Source of the DNA: Nepenthes gracilis
Lineage: Eukaryota; Streptophyta; Magnoliopsida; Caryophyllales; Nepenthaceae
DNA length: 64,000 nucleotides
Assembly: GCA_033239525.1 (NCBI GenBank)
Contig: BSYO01000005.1
Coordinates: 1,832,001 to 1,896,000, forward strand
Direction of reading: 5' to 3'
Part shown: positions 22,915 through 33,565 of the stretch, piece after piece
Numbering within the stretch: the first letter of the stretch is position 1
Layout: each line of letters opens with the position of its first letter
Position numbers and translations under genes: made by a program
The notes under the pieces: model-generated
The model's database searches: none
The model's input: the letters and a program-made list of their open reading frames with translations, nothing else
What the model was told of the DNA's origin: nothing

Positions 22915-23480
22915 ATCGAGGGAATTAATAGTTCGATAAAATAATAAATAAGGTATTTAATCATAACAAATAATTATATGTAATTGATGGATGATTAATC
23001 GTATTGAAATTGACGATAACGACCAAATAAATACCAAACGTTCACCGCTAAACGGTTACTAAATTAGCATAAGTGATGATTATATAACCGCTACAACGAT
23101 TAGGAATTAACACAACATAATACTTCAAATAACAACCACTTCAATTTTGGATAGACAGATAAATTGATGTTCAAACTATAAATACAGATCTCTAATTAGA
23201 AATAGAGGTATTGCTTACTTTGGCAAACAATCACCTATTGCGAATATAATCGAATTATCGTGGCACAATCCTCCTAATGCATTCAATTCTATACTCATCT
23301 CCTTTTATCTTTTTTTTTACATCTTTTAATTTTTTCTAAAAGGATTAGTAATATAAGCGTTGAAGAATATTTAGAAAACAAATCTCCTATACATTTTATC
23401 ACTTATTAAATTATTATAGTGTGTAAAATTTAAATTTAAAATTATAAAAATTAAACTTGCTTTCATTCATATCAATTAAA
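22915..23480 (+). mobile_element. Tat-type LTR remnant, right inverted copy
   Basis: This is the plus-strand counterpart of the LTR at 15760-16270. The TATA box TATAAATA is at 23177-23184. Downstream come ATACTCATCTCC, a T-rich run, AAAAGGATTAGTAATATAAGCG and the leader-like TTATTAAATTATTATAGTG. The two copies are about 6.6 kb apart in opposite orientation. Divergence is substantial, so they are old. Confidence 0.65.
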
Positions 23481-24490
23481 AGTATTATTTGACTCTTTAA
23501 TTTATATGATAATTTAAATCTTATGTAAATATCATAACTAAACTTCAAATCTTTATATGATAATTTTACTATTATATTGAGGTTTGCCCCTTATGATTAC
23601 CAGTTTGTTTTATGTGCAAGGTTGTGCCTCTGTACCTTCAAGATGAAATTCTTATAATTGAAGCGCCTCTTTGTACCGGACACTAAATCGGTTGGAAAAT
23701 TACTTCAGGTTCGCTTAATTTCTACGCAAAAACTGGCCCTCCTTCACCAGGCCACCGTCACCGCCGAGCTGTGGCGGCTGCCCCGTTCCTTCTCTCTGCC
23801 GGCCATCAGTTCCTCTCTTCCGACCGCCCATCTTATCATTATATGTAAGAGACTCGTAACATAAATTCTTGGACGAATGACTGAGCTACCTATTAAAGAA
23901 ATAATTTTTGTAGAATAATAAGATAAAGGTAATTTATTTTTTAGCGAGGAAAATGTCTACTATACCCCTGGGATATGCCCTTTGGAAAAGAAAAAATTAT
24001 TAACAGGTGGGGGTGTTACCTAAAAAAATATATATAATAAAGTGGGATTGATTATTTCCTGAAGCTACATCACTTATGATTACATGGGAAGAATACTATT
24101 TTTTACATGACCTCAGTGCCTCCTCACTGTATGCTCTCCTTTCGTGAAGAAGTGAAGTTTTCTTCTTCAAGTTAATTATAACCACGTATTTTTATCCAAT
24201 ATTATATTAAAATATTTTATTTTTATAATTGATTATACTTTAAATTATAATTATAATATCCTTTATTTTTAAATAAGGGCAAGGAAACAAAGCCAGAGAA
24301 AAGGAGATGGCTGACTCGATCTTCCAAAGCTCCCATGGGATCTGGAGCTCATCATGAGCTCGTATGAGTACCTCAGCACTGGTCTTTGCCAATAAGAAAT
24401 GAATCTAATATCTTGACTTCTCGTTTGTTTGGCATTACTTAAAAACTCCTTATGCAATGACAAATAATCTTTATATGAAATTATTCATTC
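23481..24490. other. Intergenic DNA with a small GC-rich patch
   Basis: A 68-codon frame at 23658-23864 lies in a GC-richer patch, but I recognise no family and see no splice context. The remainder is AT-rich. Confidence 0.4.
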
Positions 24491-24907
24491 TGGATTACAA
24501 GAACTCTAATTCTGTTTTTCTATTTTAGTTAGTTTCTTTTGTTCTCACTGTGTATATAATACGAGTTGAAATAGTAAAGATGCAGTAGATATTTTGCCCA
24601 CTTTTCAATTCTTCTCCCTTGACATCCTCGCCTTGGTTTTCTCTGCTATCTCTCTCTTTCTCTTTATGTCCTCGGTCTCTCTCTCTTTGTGTCCCCTAAC
24701 ATCCTCTCTTTGGTTTTCTCTGCTATATCTCTCTCTCTCTTTGTGTCTTCGATCTCTCTCTCTCTGTCCTCGATCTTACCGTTCTGTTCTCTCTCGATTT
24801 TCCCATTCCCTTTTCTCCTTATCTCTCCTTTCCCTATCATTTCCTCTATCGAACTCCCATTCCCCGCCTTTTTCTCTGCATTTCATCTTTTCCTATTCAA
24901 CTTTCCA
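24491..24907 (+). mobile_element. Left LTR of the aminoacylase-bearing element
   Basis: It starts TGGATTACAAG and ends CAACTTTCCA. It contains a TATA region TATATAATACG near 24552 and a TC-rich half. It is longer than the right LTR because of a tandem duplication at 24619-24790. Confidence 0.6.
24619..24790. repeat. 86-bp tandem duplication inside left LTR
   Basis: Two units begin GACATCCTCGCCTTGGTTTT (about 24619) and AACATCCTCTCTTTGGTTTT (about 24707). Each continues CTCTGCTAT(C/A)TCTCTCT and a second TC run. The right LTR has only one such unit (CATCCTTTCCCTGGTTCTCT at 26821). Confidence 0.75.
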
Positions 24908-25063
24908 TCGCTCAACAACAGCGAATGAAACCCTAGCTTACTAGCAAAGTCGAAGGAGTTCAAGGAGTTTGAGGCGACCATGAAGCAACACGCATTAGGT
25001 ATCACCTCTAAAACTCCTACTATTGAATAAATTTCAAAATCCTTCACTGGAATTTTTCATCCA

Positions 25064-25417
25064 TTGTCTCAAGTCGAGACACAACTGCTACAATCCGTCA
25101 ATCTACCAATGCTTCCAACCACCACCACATTCAGCACATCTTCATCCATGATGCCACCACCGCAAACTCAAATCCTACCCCTAATACCACATATATCACC
25201 GGATCCCAAAATTGCTAAGCCACCTTTCACCACAACTCTGCAAAATTTTCCTACTCCATACAGCCTTTTGCGTGATTTATCGATGGAGAACTTGAATCCT
25301 GCAATAATGGCCTCACATAGAGAATACGAGTTGTATTCCAACTATGAAATGTTTTACAGAACATTTCACGGCTCTGTCCAGAATCTCGTTCCATTTATAG
25401 ACAGCCGACCCCATTAA
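25064..25417 (+). pseudogene. Gag-like fragment
   Basis: A Pro/Thr-rich open stretch includes LRDLSMENLNPAIMASHREY and ends at a TAA. Its position right after the LTR suggests gag or the linker before protease, but no gag motif or zinc knuckle is visible. The function is uncertain. Confidence 0.4.
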
Positions 25418-25490
25418 CCATGAATTTCCAATTGATCCAGTTTCAGAAACAGTTCCTCAGCACATCTCTAGCCATTTTGTTTCAAAAAAC

Positions 25491-25735
25491 TTGCCAGAAG
25501 TCCCACCAACCATATCTCTTCATGCCTTGGAGGGTCATCTTGTTTCATCCACTCTGCAGCTGCAGAAACTAATCGCTGGCCATTCTGTTGTTATACCAGT
25601 CGATAACGGCTCCACTCACCATTCCTACCAACTCGCTGGTCAAAATTTGGAGCTCACTATCAAGCCTTCTCATGATCTACTTGTCATAGTTAGCAGTGGA
25701 GATTCCCTACAAGGTGAAAGGTTGTGTCCCAAATG
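25491..25735 (+). pseudogene. Ty3 aspartic protease remnant
   Basis: The frame reads ISLHALEGHLVSSTLQLQKL and then VVIPVDNGSTHHSY, followed by DLLVIVSSGDSLQGERLCPK. This is the chromovirus protease layout, with an I-S-L-H-A-L-G entry strand, a catalytic D-S-G-S-T-H-N motif and a V-NG-L-CP region. The catalytic triplet is D-N-G here, so the domain is degraded. Homology stops within about 30 bases of the aminoacylase segment. Confidence 0.7.
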
Positions 25736-25764
25736 GTCTGAGTACCCTAGGTCCGTCCAAATTC

Positions 25765-26370
25765 CATGATATGAAATCTGTGGGTTTTACGTGTTATCTA
25801 AAAAGCTATTGAGCTAGTAGGTCTCGGGAACTTTGAAGCAAACCACTTTGCCAAAAGTTTGGGTTCGAGCCAACTCAAATTGTCTATTTGTCATTTGTGC
25901 CCGATGAGGAGATTGGGGAGCATGATGGAGCTTGTATGTTTGCTGAGTTCGACATGTTTGAGAAAATGAACATCGGGATTGTGCTTGATGAAGGACTGGC
26001 ATCACCAGATGAGGATTATCAGGTATTTTATGCGGAGAGGTTGCCATGGTGGTTGGTGATTAAAGCTAGAGGAGCTCCTGGGCATGGGGCATAGTTGTAT
26101 GACAATATTGCTATGGAGAATTTGCTAAAGAGTATTGAGAGTATTAGGAGGTTTTGGGCCTCATAATTTGATATGGTTAAGGCTGGCCTGAAAGTTAAAT
26201 GTGATGTTGTTTCAGTTACCATGATGTTTCTGAAAGTTGGCACACCTTTTTCCACTGGTTTTGTCATGAAATTGCAACCCTCTAAAACTAAAGCAGGTTT
26301 TGATATTCGGGTCCCACTCACTTACAACCAAGGGATTTTGAAAATGAAAATTGCTGAAGAGTCAAACACT
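25765..26370 (+). pseudogene. Aminoacylase-1 (ACY1, peptidase M20) fragment, intronless
   Basis: The segment opens with MKSVG and a YLKAIE-like stretch. After a small frame change come FVPDEEIGEHDGACMFAEFD, MNIGIVLDEGLASPDEDYQV, WWLVIKARGAPGHGA, MENLLKSIESIRRF and GFDIRVPLTYNQG. This is the middle of plant aminoacylase-1, a zinc enzyme that hydrolyses N-acyl amino acids. It includes the DEE metal/general-base region and the GHGA dimer-domain motif. The N-terminal zinc His/Asp and the C-terminal zinc His are absent. In-frame stops replace a codon after GHGA (26092-26094) and one before FDMVKAG (26164-26166). No intron interrupts about 600 bp, unlike the usual multi-exon gene, so an mRNA origin is likely. 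Confidence 0.85.
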
Positions 26371-26439
26371 TACAAAAGCACCAGTGCATTATCTTGGACA
26401 ACATTTGTATCCCTTCTACTTTGCAATTTCATTTTAGGG

Positions 26440-26590
26440 TTAGTATATGATACCGAGGGTTAGACTGATTGGAAATTAAAGGCCACTTGGGAAGACGTTG
26501 CTGAATCTAGTTCGAATCTCCTCTCGTTCAACCTTGAGGATAATGTTACTTTTGATGGGGATGGCAATATTTCCAGTCTATTTTCAAGAC
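26440..26590 (+). pseudogene. Chromovirus C-terminal (post-chromodomain) remnant
   Basis: After a stop at 26461-26463 the frame reads TDWKLKATWEDVAES, then LLSFNLEDNVTFDGDGN. The ATWED...F-F-LEDKV pattern is the end of the chromodomain region in plant Ty3 chromoviruses (a V-W-G-A-TWE core followed by FP-F-LEDK). It shows that the element's 3' coding end was kept while RT and integrase are gone. Confidence 0.65.
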
Positions 26591-26694
26591 TATATTTACT
26601 CATTGGAAATATGCTACTATTTTCAATTTTTTCACATTCTGTTACCCTCCCCTAATTTTTCAATTATATTTTGGTGTGCGGAACCCCCAACACC

Positions 26695-27024
26695 TGGTTT
26701 CCTTCTAATTCTGTTTTTCTATTTCAGTCGGTTTCTTTTGTTCTCACTATGTATATAATACGAGTTGGAATAGTAAAGACGCAACAAATATTTTGCCTAC
26801 TTCTCGATTCTTCTCCCCTGACATCCTTTCCCTGGTTCTCTTTGCTATCTCTTTTTCACTCTTTGTTTTCTCATTCTCTTTCTCTCTCCTCAGTCTTACC
26901 CTTATGTTCCCTCTCAATTTTCCCATTCCCTTTTCTCCTTATCCTTCATTTTCCTGTCATTTTCTCTGTTGAACTCTCCTTCCCCGCTATCTCTATATTT
27001 CATCTTTTTTTCATTTGACTTTCA
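26695..27024 (+). mobile_element. Right LTR of the aminoacylase-bearing element
   Basis: It starts TGGTTTCCTTCTAATTCTG and ends TTTGACTTTCA. It aligns with 24491-24907 except for one missing 86-bp unit and scattered substitutions. Confidence 0.6.
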
Positions 27025-27135
27025 GGCGTCGGTCGATGAAGCACGCATCATTGTCCATGTTATAAAGAACTAGATGAACTTGACTAACATCAAGGTATTT
27101 TTGTGTTGTTGAGTATGTCTTAAATGTGCAAATAG

Positions 27136-27500
27136 CACTACAAGAATTTTTTTTTTAGTGACAAAATATTTTGCCACTAATAACTATAAATTTGTTACTA
27201 AAAAATTTAGTTGCGAAATATAAATTTGTCACTAAAGTTTTTTCATTGACAAAAATAATTTGTCACTAAATATTTTATAATAATAAAAAATAATTGTCAC
27301 TAAAAAATATTTTTACTGACAACAAATTTTAGTACTAATACTAATTAAATAAATCACTAAAATATATATTTAGTAATAAATAATTGTATTACAAAAGATA
27401 TATAATTTTATTTCTAAATCATATACTTTAGTGGCTAAAATTTTATCACAAATATCAAATTTATATTGATAAAAAATACAAAAATAATATTTATATAATA
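27136..27500 (+). mobile_element. CACTA (En/Spm) transposon end
   Basis: CACTACAAGAA at 27136 is the canonical CACTA terminal sequence. It is followed by many subterminal copies, in both orientations, of TTTAGTGACAAA-like motifs (TTTGTCACTAAA, TTTTGCCACTAA, TTGTCACTAAAAA). Such arrays bind the transposase in this superfamily. I did not find a convincing opposite end (TTCTTGTAGTG) in the window. Confidence 0.7.
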
Positions 27501-29639
27501 GAATAAAATTGTCATATAACAATTCAAGAAAATCTTATAAGACTTTCTAACAAATTTACGGACAAATTTAAATAATATTATTCATATAGTCTTCCAAATG
27601 CATCGAATTTCATCCCATATGTATGACTTTAGCTTGAGCAACCTAAAAATGAAAATAAAATAATATTATCATAAGTATTTTTTACAATTTAATAAAACAT
27701 ATTTAAATTTAAAGTTTATAACTTGAGCATATATTTGCATACATCCTCATTCGAATCCTAAAATCATTTGATTTAATTTTTTTTTACCACACTTATATTT
27801 ATCCAACAATATAATCAATTAAGTCCTAGTATATGACCAAGAAATATTGACATAAAAAAGAGATAGCTTTAATTAATACTAAGTATTACAAGTATAATAT
27901 AAACAAACAAAAATACAGTGTAAAGAATGATTTAATTCACAATAATAACAATAATCACACAACAAATAGATAGAAAAAAGAGTAGAGGGGAAACAACTGT
28001 GTGAAGCCAATTGTTCAATCCACTCTGGCTCTTTACATTTAGTTATACATAAAAAAACTCTTAACAAAAAAATAATATTAGTTATTTGATAATTATTAGT
28101 TTAACATTCTTTTAAAAAAACTATACAAATAAATAACTTAAAATTTAATTAAAATTTAAACAAAAAAACTTAAATAGTTTTATATTTCTTATAAAGACAC
28201 TGGAGTGTCTTTATCACAACCTTAATTATTTATACAAAACAGGCACATAATTCAAAAATAAAGCTCTTACACTGTCAATAGTGGTGGTTGTAGTATGTTT
28301 TTTCAGCATTACAGACCGTTAAAAGACAAAGTTAAAACAGATACTTTTTAGATATTTTTAGGTGATATAATATCTATCTATCTATCCCCACTAGGGGACA
28401 GTTGGATAAATGCAAGGATGGACGATGCACCACATTAACTAAGGGTGTCCATTGTGCATCGTCATAACAAATTTCATGAACAAATGAACAAGTTAGGAGA
28501 CCAAGCCATTTCCCAAGCCAAGGGGTCATACTGTACTAATTGTTCTCGTGATCCAAGCATTGTTAAGGGAAAAAACTCTATTTCTGGTTGTAATCTCCCA
28601 TAACAAGTTGAGTATTTGGAGTAAGTCCTTTAAATGTTATTGCAGTCTCTTTAACAATGGCGATCTAGATTTCAAATTCTTGGACACTCGCCCTTCAAGA
28701 TCCTGTATTCGTAATCATAGATCTTTCTTGTAGGGTAAGTTGTACGCTTGGCCTAATTGCACACTTGCAATTCCAATGGAGTTTCACTTGACAAATTAAT
28801 TTAGGCTTCAAGGCTGAGTATTGTGTTTCTTTACTCTTCAAATCACGACTCAAGCAAAACAACGAAAGATCAACCATCCTTTACCATTCTCATAAGAAAG
28901 GATAATAAAACAACATACTAACATACAAGTCAGGTATTTTCAACAGGATACATGGGTGTGGTATAATTTTGCAAGCCACAATGTGGCATTGAGTGCCACA
29001 TTAATCCCCAATCATTTTTCAGTTCTGTTTACTATTCTTTAAAAACAATTACTAAGAATTGAATCCATGACCATTTGCATGTTCACAATGAAAATACCAA
29101 CTGCCTGCCACTGAAGCATATGCCTGATTAAAAACGTCATTCACAAATCTACATTCAGGGTTTTGGACAAATAGCACAGAATCAAGTTATTGATACACGT
29201 AAAAGTTATAAGCATCATGGACTGAAAAGACCAATGTCATGCCCTTATCTTATACAAAATTTTCAATGAAAGATTCTGTGACCTCAAATAATCATGTTGG
29301 GATGATAATTTATGTTAGGAGGCATTGTGGCTTGGGTTAATCCATGATACTTTTCAGAATGCTTGTAAAAATGTTGCCATGGGAAGAAGCGAGCAAGCAT
29401 TTCTTTCTAGGAATGGGATCGAAGATAGTAATTTAGTTCCATCCCTAGCTAACAAATGCCAACTGAACGTGTTCAGATCAAGACTTTAGGAACATATAGT
29501 TAGTACTCTCCATTTTCGTCGTGAAATTTCTGAGAATTCTATCCAAAAATTAATCGATCTAAACATATAAATTTAGGTACTCTTATTTTTTCCTTTTGAT
29601 CTTTCCATCCGTTAGCTGTCATTATTTAAATTCTTACAG
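27501..29639. other. AT-rich intergenic DNA
   Basis: The first part could be the body of the CACTA relic, but no transposase motif is seen. From 28500 on there are only short frames without domains. Confidence 0.4.
28421..28463. repeat. 10-bp inverted repeat hairpin
   Basis: GACGATGCAC (28421-28430) and GTGCATCGTC (28454-28463) are perfect inverted copies around a 23-base loop. A smaller palindrome, CCCCACTAGGGG, is just upstream. The meaning is unknown. Confidence 0.6.
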
Positions 29640-31959
29640 AAATAGATTCCCTCATCTAAGGTATCTGGGGAGGCAAAGGTCAGGGAAAGTCCTTCCAATA
29701 TGAGCTCGCTAAGATGGAAATCCAAGCGTCTACTGCTAAACCTAATGTATAATCTTGTAACAAGGCTATATGCTCTGTCCTCTTCTTTTATAATGCATGC
29801 ATTCTCCAAAGTAGATATTAAGGCTAACGTAAACCATCACGAAGCCTCTTCAATTCCTCCAATTCCAGACTTGCCGAGACCGTTTGTTCTGAAACTACTT
29901 GAACCTCTGCAACTTTCCTATAAACGACTAATGGGCTGATGTACATTGGCATCAGACCTCCAATATCACAACAGAATCACCGTATGTTACATATCTGCAA
30001 TATATTGCTAATATTTGCTTATTAGTTTACAGTCTGTAGAAAATTTTTACTTCTAATATATTCGATATTAATAAGTATTGTCCGATATATCCAATACTAA
30101 TATAATTGCAACTTATAGCGTTTTCGATACCGATATTTCTATCAATAATTCTTATAAGCATTGTCAGTGTGTAGAAATATAATATTTGAGTGTAATGAAA
30201 TTCAACAGTCAAGCTATGATATATTTGAGCACTTGTACATCTATCTTGCTAAAATGAATGCAGCCCAATCATGATGAGAGCTGGAGATCGGGACAGCCAG
30301 CAAAATTAACAAGGCAAAGATACTGTGAGGCAGAAGAGATAATTGCCAAGGGGAAAATGTGTGCTGTGTTCATCAATGATCTTGACGCAGGCGCTGGTAG
30401 GCTTGGTGGAACAACCCAGTACACGGTGAACAAACAAATGGTGAACGCCACTCTCATGAACATTGCTGACAAACCCACAATATGTCCAGCGCCTGGGCAA
30501 GTACAACAAGCAGCAGAACGGAAACATTCCCATTGTTGTCACAAGTAATGACCTCCACACTCTGCTACCCCAGTCCGCGATTGTTGTATGGAGAAGTTGT
30601 ACAGCGAGGATCATATCAGTGTCTGCATCGACATCTTTGGGACCAATAATGTCCCTAAGGAAGACATCGATCGTCAAGCTCTTGGATGCCATTCCTGGGC
30701 AGGGAGTCTATCGGCAAGTTTCTGAACCATAAGATTCTTCTATCATGGGTACTTGTAAGACCTGGTTTTGAAATATATAATTAGTAGGGATTTCTGTTTA
30801 AGTGTGAGAATGAAACATATTCTTAAGTTTTCCCCAACATCTTGACGTTTTGGGGTTAGTGGTTTAAGGCATGGTATTGGAGTTTCTTTTACCAAGTGGT
30901 CCAGAATTCTAATCTGGAATTTCCACATTTATTTGAGTTGTATTTTAACATATGGTACGAGAGGCTTTGCTTAGTTTATGCTTCAAGCCTAACATGTGTT
31001 TGGGTTGGGGCCATGTGACGGACCGGCCTTATTCCACGCATAAAGTCACCGTCAAGTCTTAAAATATTTAATAAATATTTATTAATAAACAATAATTAGG
31101 TAGACATAAACATTTTTCTTTTATTTCATACACAGAATTTCTTGAGTCTGAATTACATGAACTGGCCTTCCGATTTAACTTCAAACCAGGCTAGCCAACA
31201 CTACAGTTAGACAGGCCTGAAAGCCTGAGATACTTACTAGACTTTACAATTTCAATATCCAAAAAGTAAATCACGGAAACATACTAACAATATCCATAGA
31301 TTCTTAAACAACGGAATCATTTTATAAGTCTTCTCAAAATATCAAAAGGAAATAAAATTAAGCTCTTCATTTAATCAACTCCAGCAAGCTAAGCCATTTG
31401 GCTACACCATAAGGTTCTACTCAACTTCGTCATCCATAAGCCTTTCGTCATCTAAAAAGTGACAAGAATGAGCTACAAAACCCAACAAGATACTCACATG
31501 CAGAAAACAAAAACATACATATAATCGAATCAAACAGAGTTTCACAACATAATTTTAGCATACGAAAATTCTCATGTTGTTTTCTTCTGATTTCTTATTC
31601 TTAATATCTTGTCTTTGAAGAATCCATAAAAATCATTCGTAATTCTTATCATCTTTAGGGACCGGACGGGAGCGGACAATATCGATGACGGATTGTGTGT
31701 AACCCCACAACCTAAAGCCGTATCCTCTCATTATACTCCCCGAGGTGGAAGGTAGTGCCTTTAACCCGACATACGAGGCCGTAATCCAAAAGTCTTATGC
31801 CACCAAAAGTTTCCCCCCGTGGCCCAGGAGACAATCCTCGAGTGTCATTCCAATATCCTTCATCCATCTTTAACAGTAAGTTTAATGGAGACTCGGTTCT
31901 TAGTTCAGATAGTTCAAAAGTCGGAAGTCATAGAGTTCTACTTGCTGTCCGAATTACAT

Positions 31960-32180
31960 GCATTTTTCTTGTTCTTATGGCCTTGTTCTTAATTTCATCA
32001 GTTGAAGTCGTTTTCTTACAAGCCGGAGTCCTTTTTTTTCTTGAAGCCGAAGTTCTTTTCTTAAAAAGACAGAGTTCAAAAGCTGGAGTTCCTTTTCTAG
32101 CCGAACTTCAAAAAGCCGGAATTCTTTAAAATCCGGAGCTCTAAAACCGGAGTTTTTTTTCATTTAAAGTCCGAAACTCT
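31960..32180. repeat. Irregular GCCGGAGTTC repeats in solo LTR
   Basis: The core (A)GCCGGAGT(T/C)C recurs with T-rich or A-rich spacers of 15-30 bp, with mutated forms such as AGCCGAAGTTC and ATCCGGAGCTC. Confidence 0.65.
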
Positions 32181-32236
32181 AAAAGTCGGAGTTCAAATTC
32201 CAGACACACACATAGCCGGCTTCAAAATTCAACTTA

Positions 32237-32365
32237 GGGCCGGTTTCAAATTCAAGTGCTCAAGGCCGGTTTCGAATTCAAGTACTCACGACCGATTTCA
32301 AATTCAAGTACTCACGGCCGGTTTCAAATTCAAGTGCTTACGGCCGGTTTCAAATTCAACATCAA
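32237..32365. repeat. 28-bp tandem repeat, about 5 copies
   Basis: The unit GGCCGGTTTCAAATTCAAGT followed by GCTCAC repeats with few substitutions, and a diverged copy follows. It lies inside the solo LTR. Confidence 0.85.
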
Positions 32366-33359
32366 GAAGGTCGATTTTGATTTTAACATGCATAAGGGCC
32401 GATTTCGATTTTCATAAACAATTACCGAATACCTTTCTTTTAACAAAACCGAAAGTCTTTTCTTTAAACATGAAATTATCAAAGTTTATATAATCATATA
32501 TCAAGCAGAATAAAATCGAACATCATGAATATCAGGATTTTTAAACATGCAATTCAGAACAATTCTTCCTTAAATCAGATGAACAGAACAGATTTCATAC
32601 ATAGAACAAATTTCATACATACTAAAACATAATTTCAATAGAATATCAGATATACTCGTATCGCAAACATGCATAATCATGAACTTTAAAACAGGGTGAG
32701 TATTCTTGTCTGGGTTTCTCCTACTTTGCCTTGATCTTTACTCTTGCCTGGGTTTCTTCTACTTTGTCTTGATCTTTTGGCCTTTCTTTACAAGAAATTC
32801 TATTGCGTGCATTTTTCTTACTCCTCTAGTTCTTATTTATAAGCCTTAGGTTTGATGACTATTATTAATGATTGGCAATAGAGGGGGAATGTTTCTTATT
32901 TATAGCTCTACATTTTTCAAAAAGTTTCCTTATTAATTAGATCATTTATGGTTTTACATTTCCAAAAAGTTCATTAATTCCTAGTTAACTGAACTTAACG
33001 AGATTTAGATTTCTTAATTAATTCTTAGTTCACTGAATTTAACAGGATTTAGCTTTCTCATGTAAACACATTCAATTCCTTCTACACGACTTCCGGTCAA
33101 CACCTGTTGACCGGATTATTAACTTCGGCTTTCCCATAATCTACTCCGGCCTCCAATACACAAAGCCACTACGTCCTTCAAGACCACTCCGGCCTTACAT
33201 TTATATAATGTACTCCGACCTTCAATGGAACAAAACCTGATTTCAAAACATGTTCAAAGCCGGTTTTGATTTTTTTTTTTTTTTAAAGTGGCTGGTCTTG
33301 ATAATGATGGAACCGGACTTGTTTTGCACTAAGGAATAACCGAACTTCTTTTATACTAA

Positions 33360-33565
33360 GGGGCAAGCCGAACTTCTCTTTATCAAGTAAAAGCCGGACT
33401 CGATTTTCATCAAAGAAACACCGGACTCGATTTTCATCAAGTAAAATCCGAACTCGATTTTTATCAAAGAAACGCCGGACTTAATTTTCATCAAGTAAAA
33501 GCTGGACTCGATTTTTATCAAAGAAACGCAGGACTCGATTTTCATCAAGAAAATCCGGACTTCTT
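33360..33565. repeat. 28-bp tandem repeat, about 7 copies
   Basis: The unit GCCGGACTCGATTTTCATCA followed by AAGAAAC or AGTAAAA repeats. On the minus strand it reads as the repeated peptide MKIESG(V/F)SLIKIES, which is a repeat artefact rather than a gene. Confidence 0.85.

Larger units (their letters stand above)
24491..27024 (+). mobile_element. Small Ty3-type LTR element carrying an aminoacylase segment
   Basis: Two direct repeats (24491-24907 and 26695-27024) bracket 1.8 kb. Both share CTAATTCTGTTTTTCTATTT, a TGTATATAATACGAGTTG TATA region, and an end like TTTCATCTTTT...ACTTTC(C)A. Between them, all on the plus strand, lie a gag-like stretch, an aspartic-protease remnant, a segment homologous to plant aminoacylase-1, and a remnant matching the tail after the chromodomain of chromovirus integrases. 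RT, RNase H and most of the integrase are absent. The aminoacylase piece lacks introns. I infer a non-autonomous element that gained host mRNA sequence in place of its polymerase genes, now decayed. No target duplication or primer binding site was recognised. Confidence 0.7.

Noticed and set aside
15760..23480. The inverted copies as long terminal inverted repeats of one DNA transposon enclosing the AHL gene
   Set aside because: Each copy has LTR features (TATA box, R/U5 block) shared with same-strand LTRs elsewhere, and no transposase lies between them; two independent LTR remnants are simpler.
23658..23864. 68-codon frame in a GC-richer patch
   Set aside because: No family resemblance, no splice context and no promoter signals; cannot be supported as a gene.
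28727..28737. TTTCTTGTAGGG as the other end of the CACTA element
   Set aside because: The terminal GTG is replaced by GGG, no subterminal repeats lie beside it, and no target duplication matches.
33351..33548. Repetitive peptide MKIESGVSLIKIES on the minus strand
   Set aside because: A translation of a 28-bp tandem repeat within a solo LTR.
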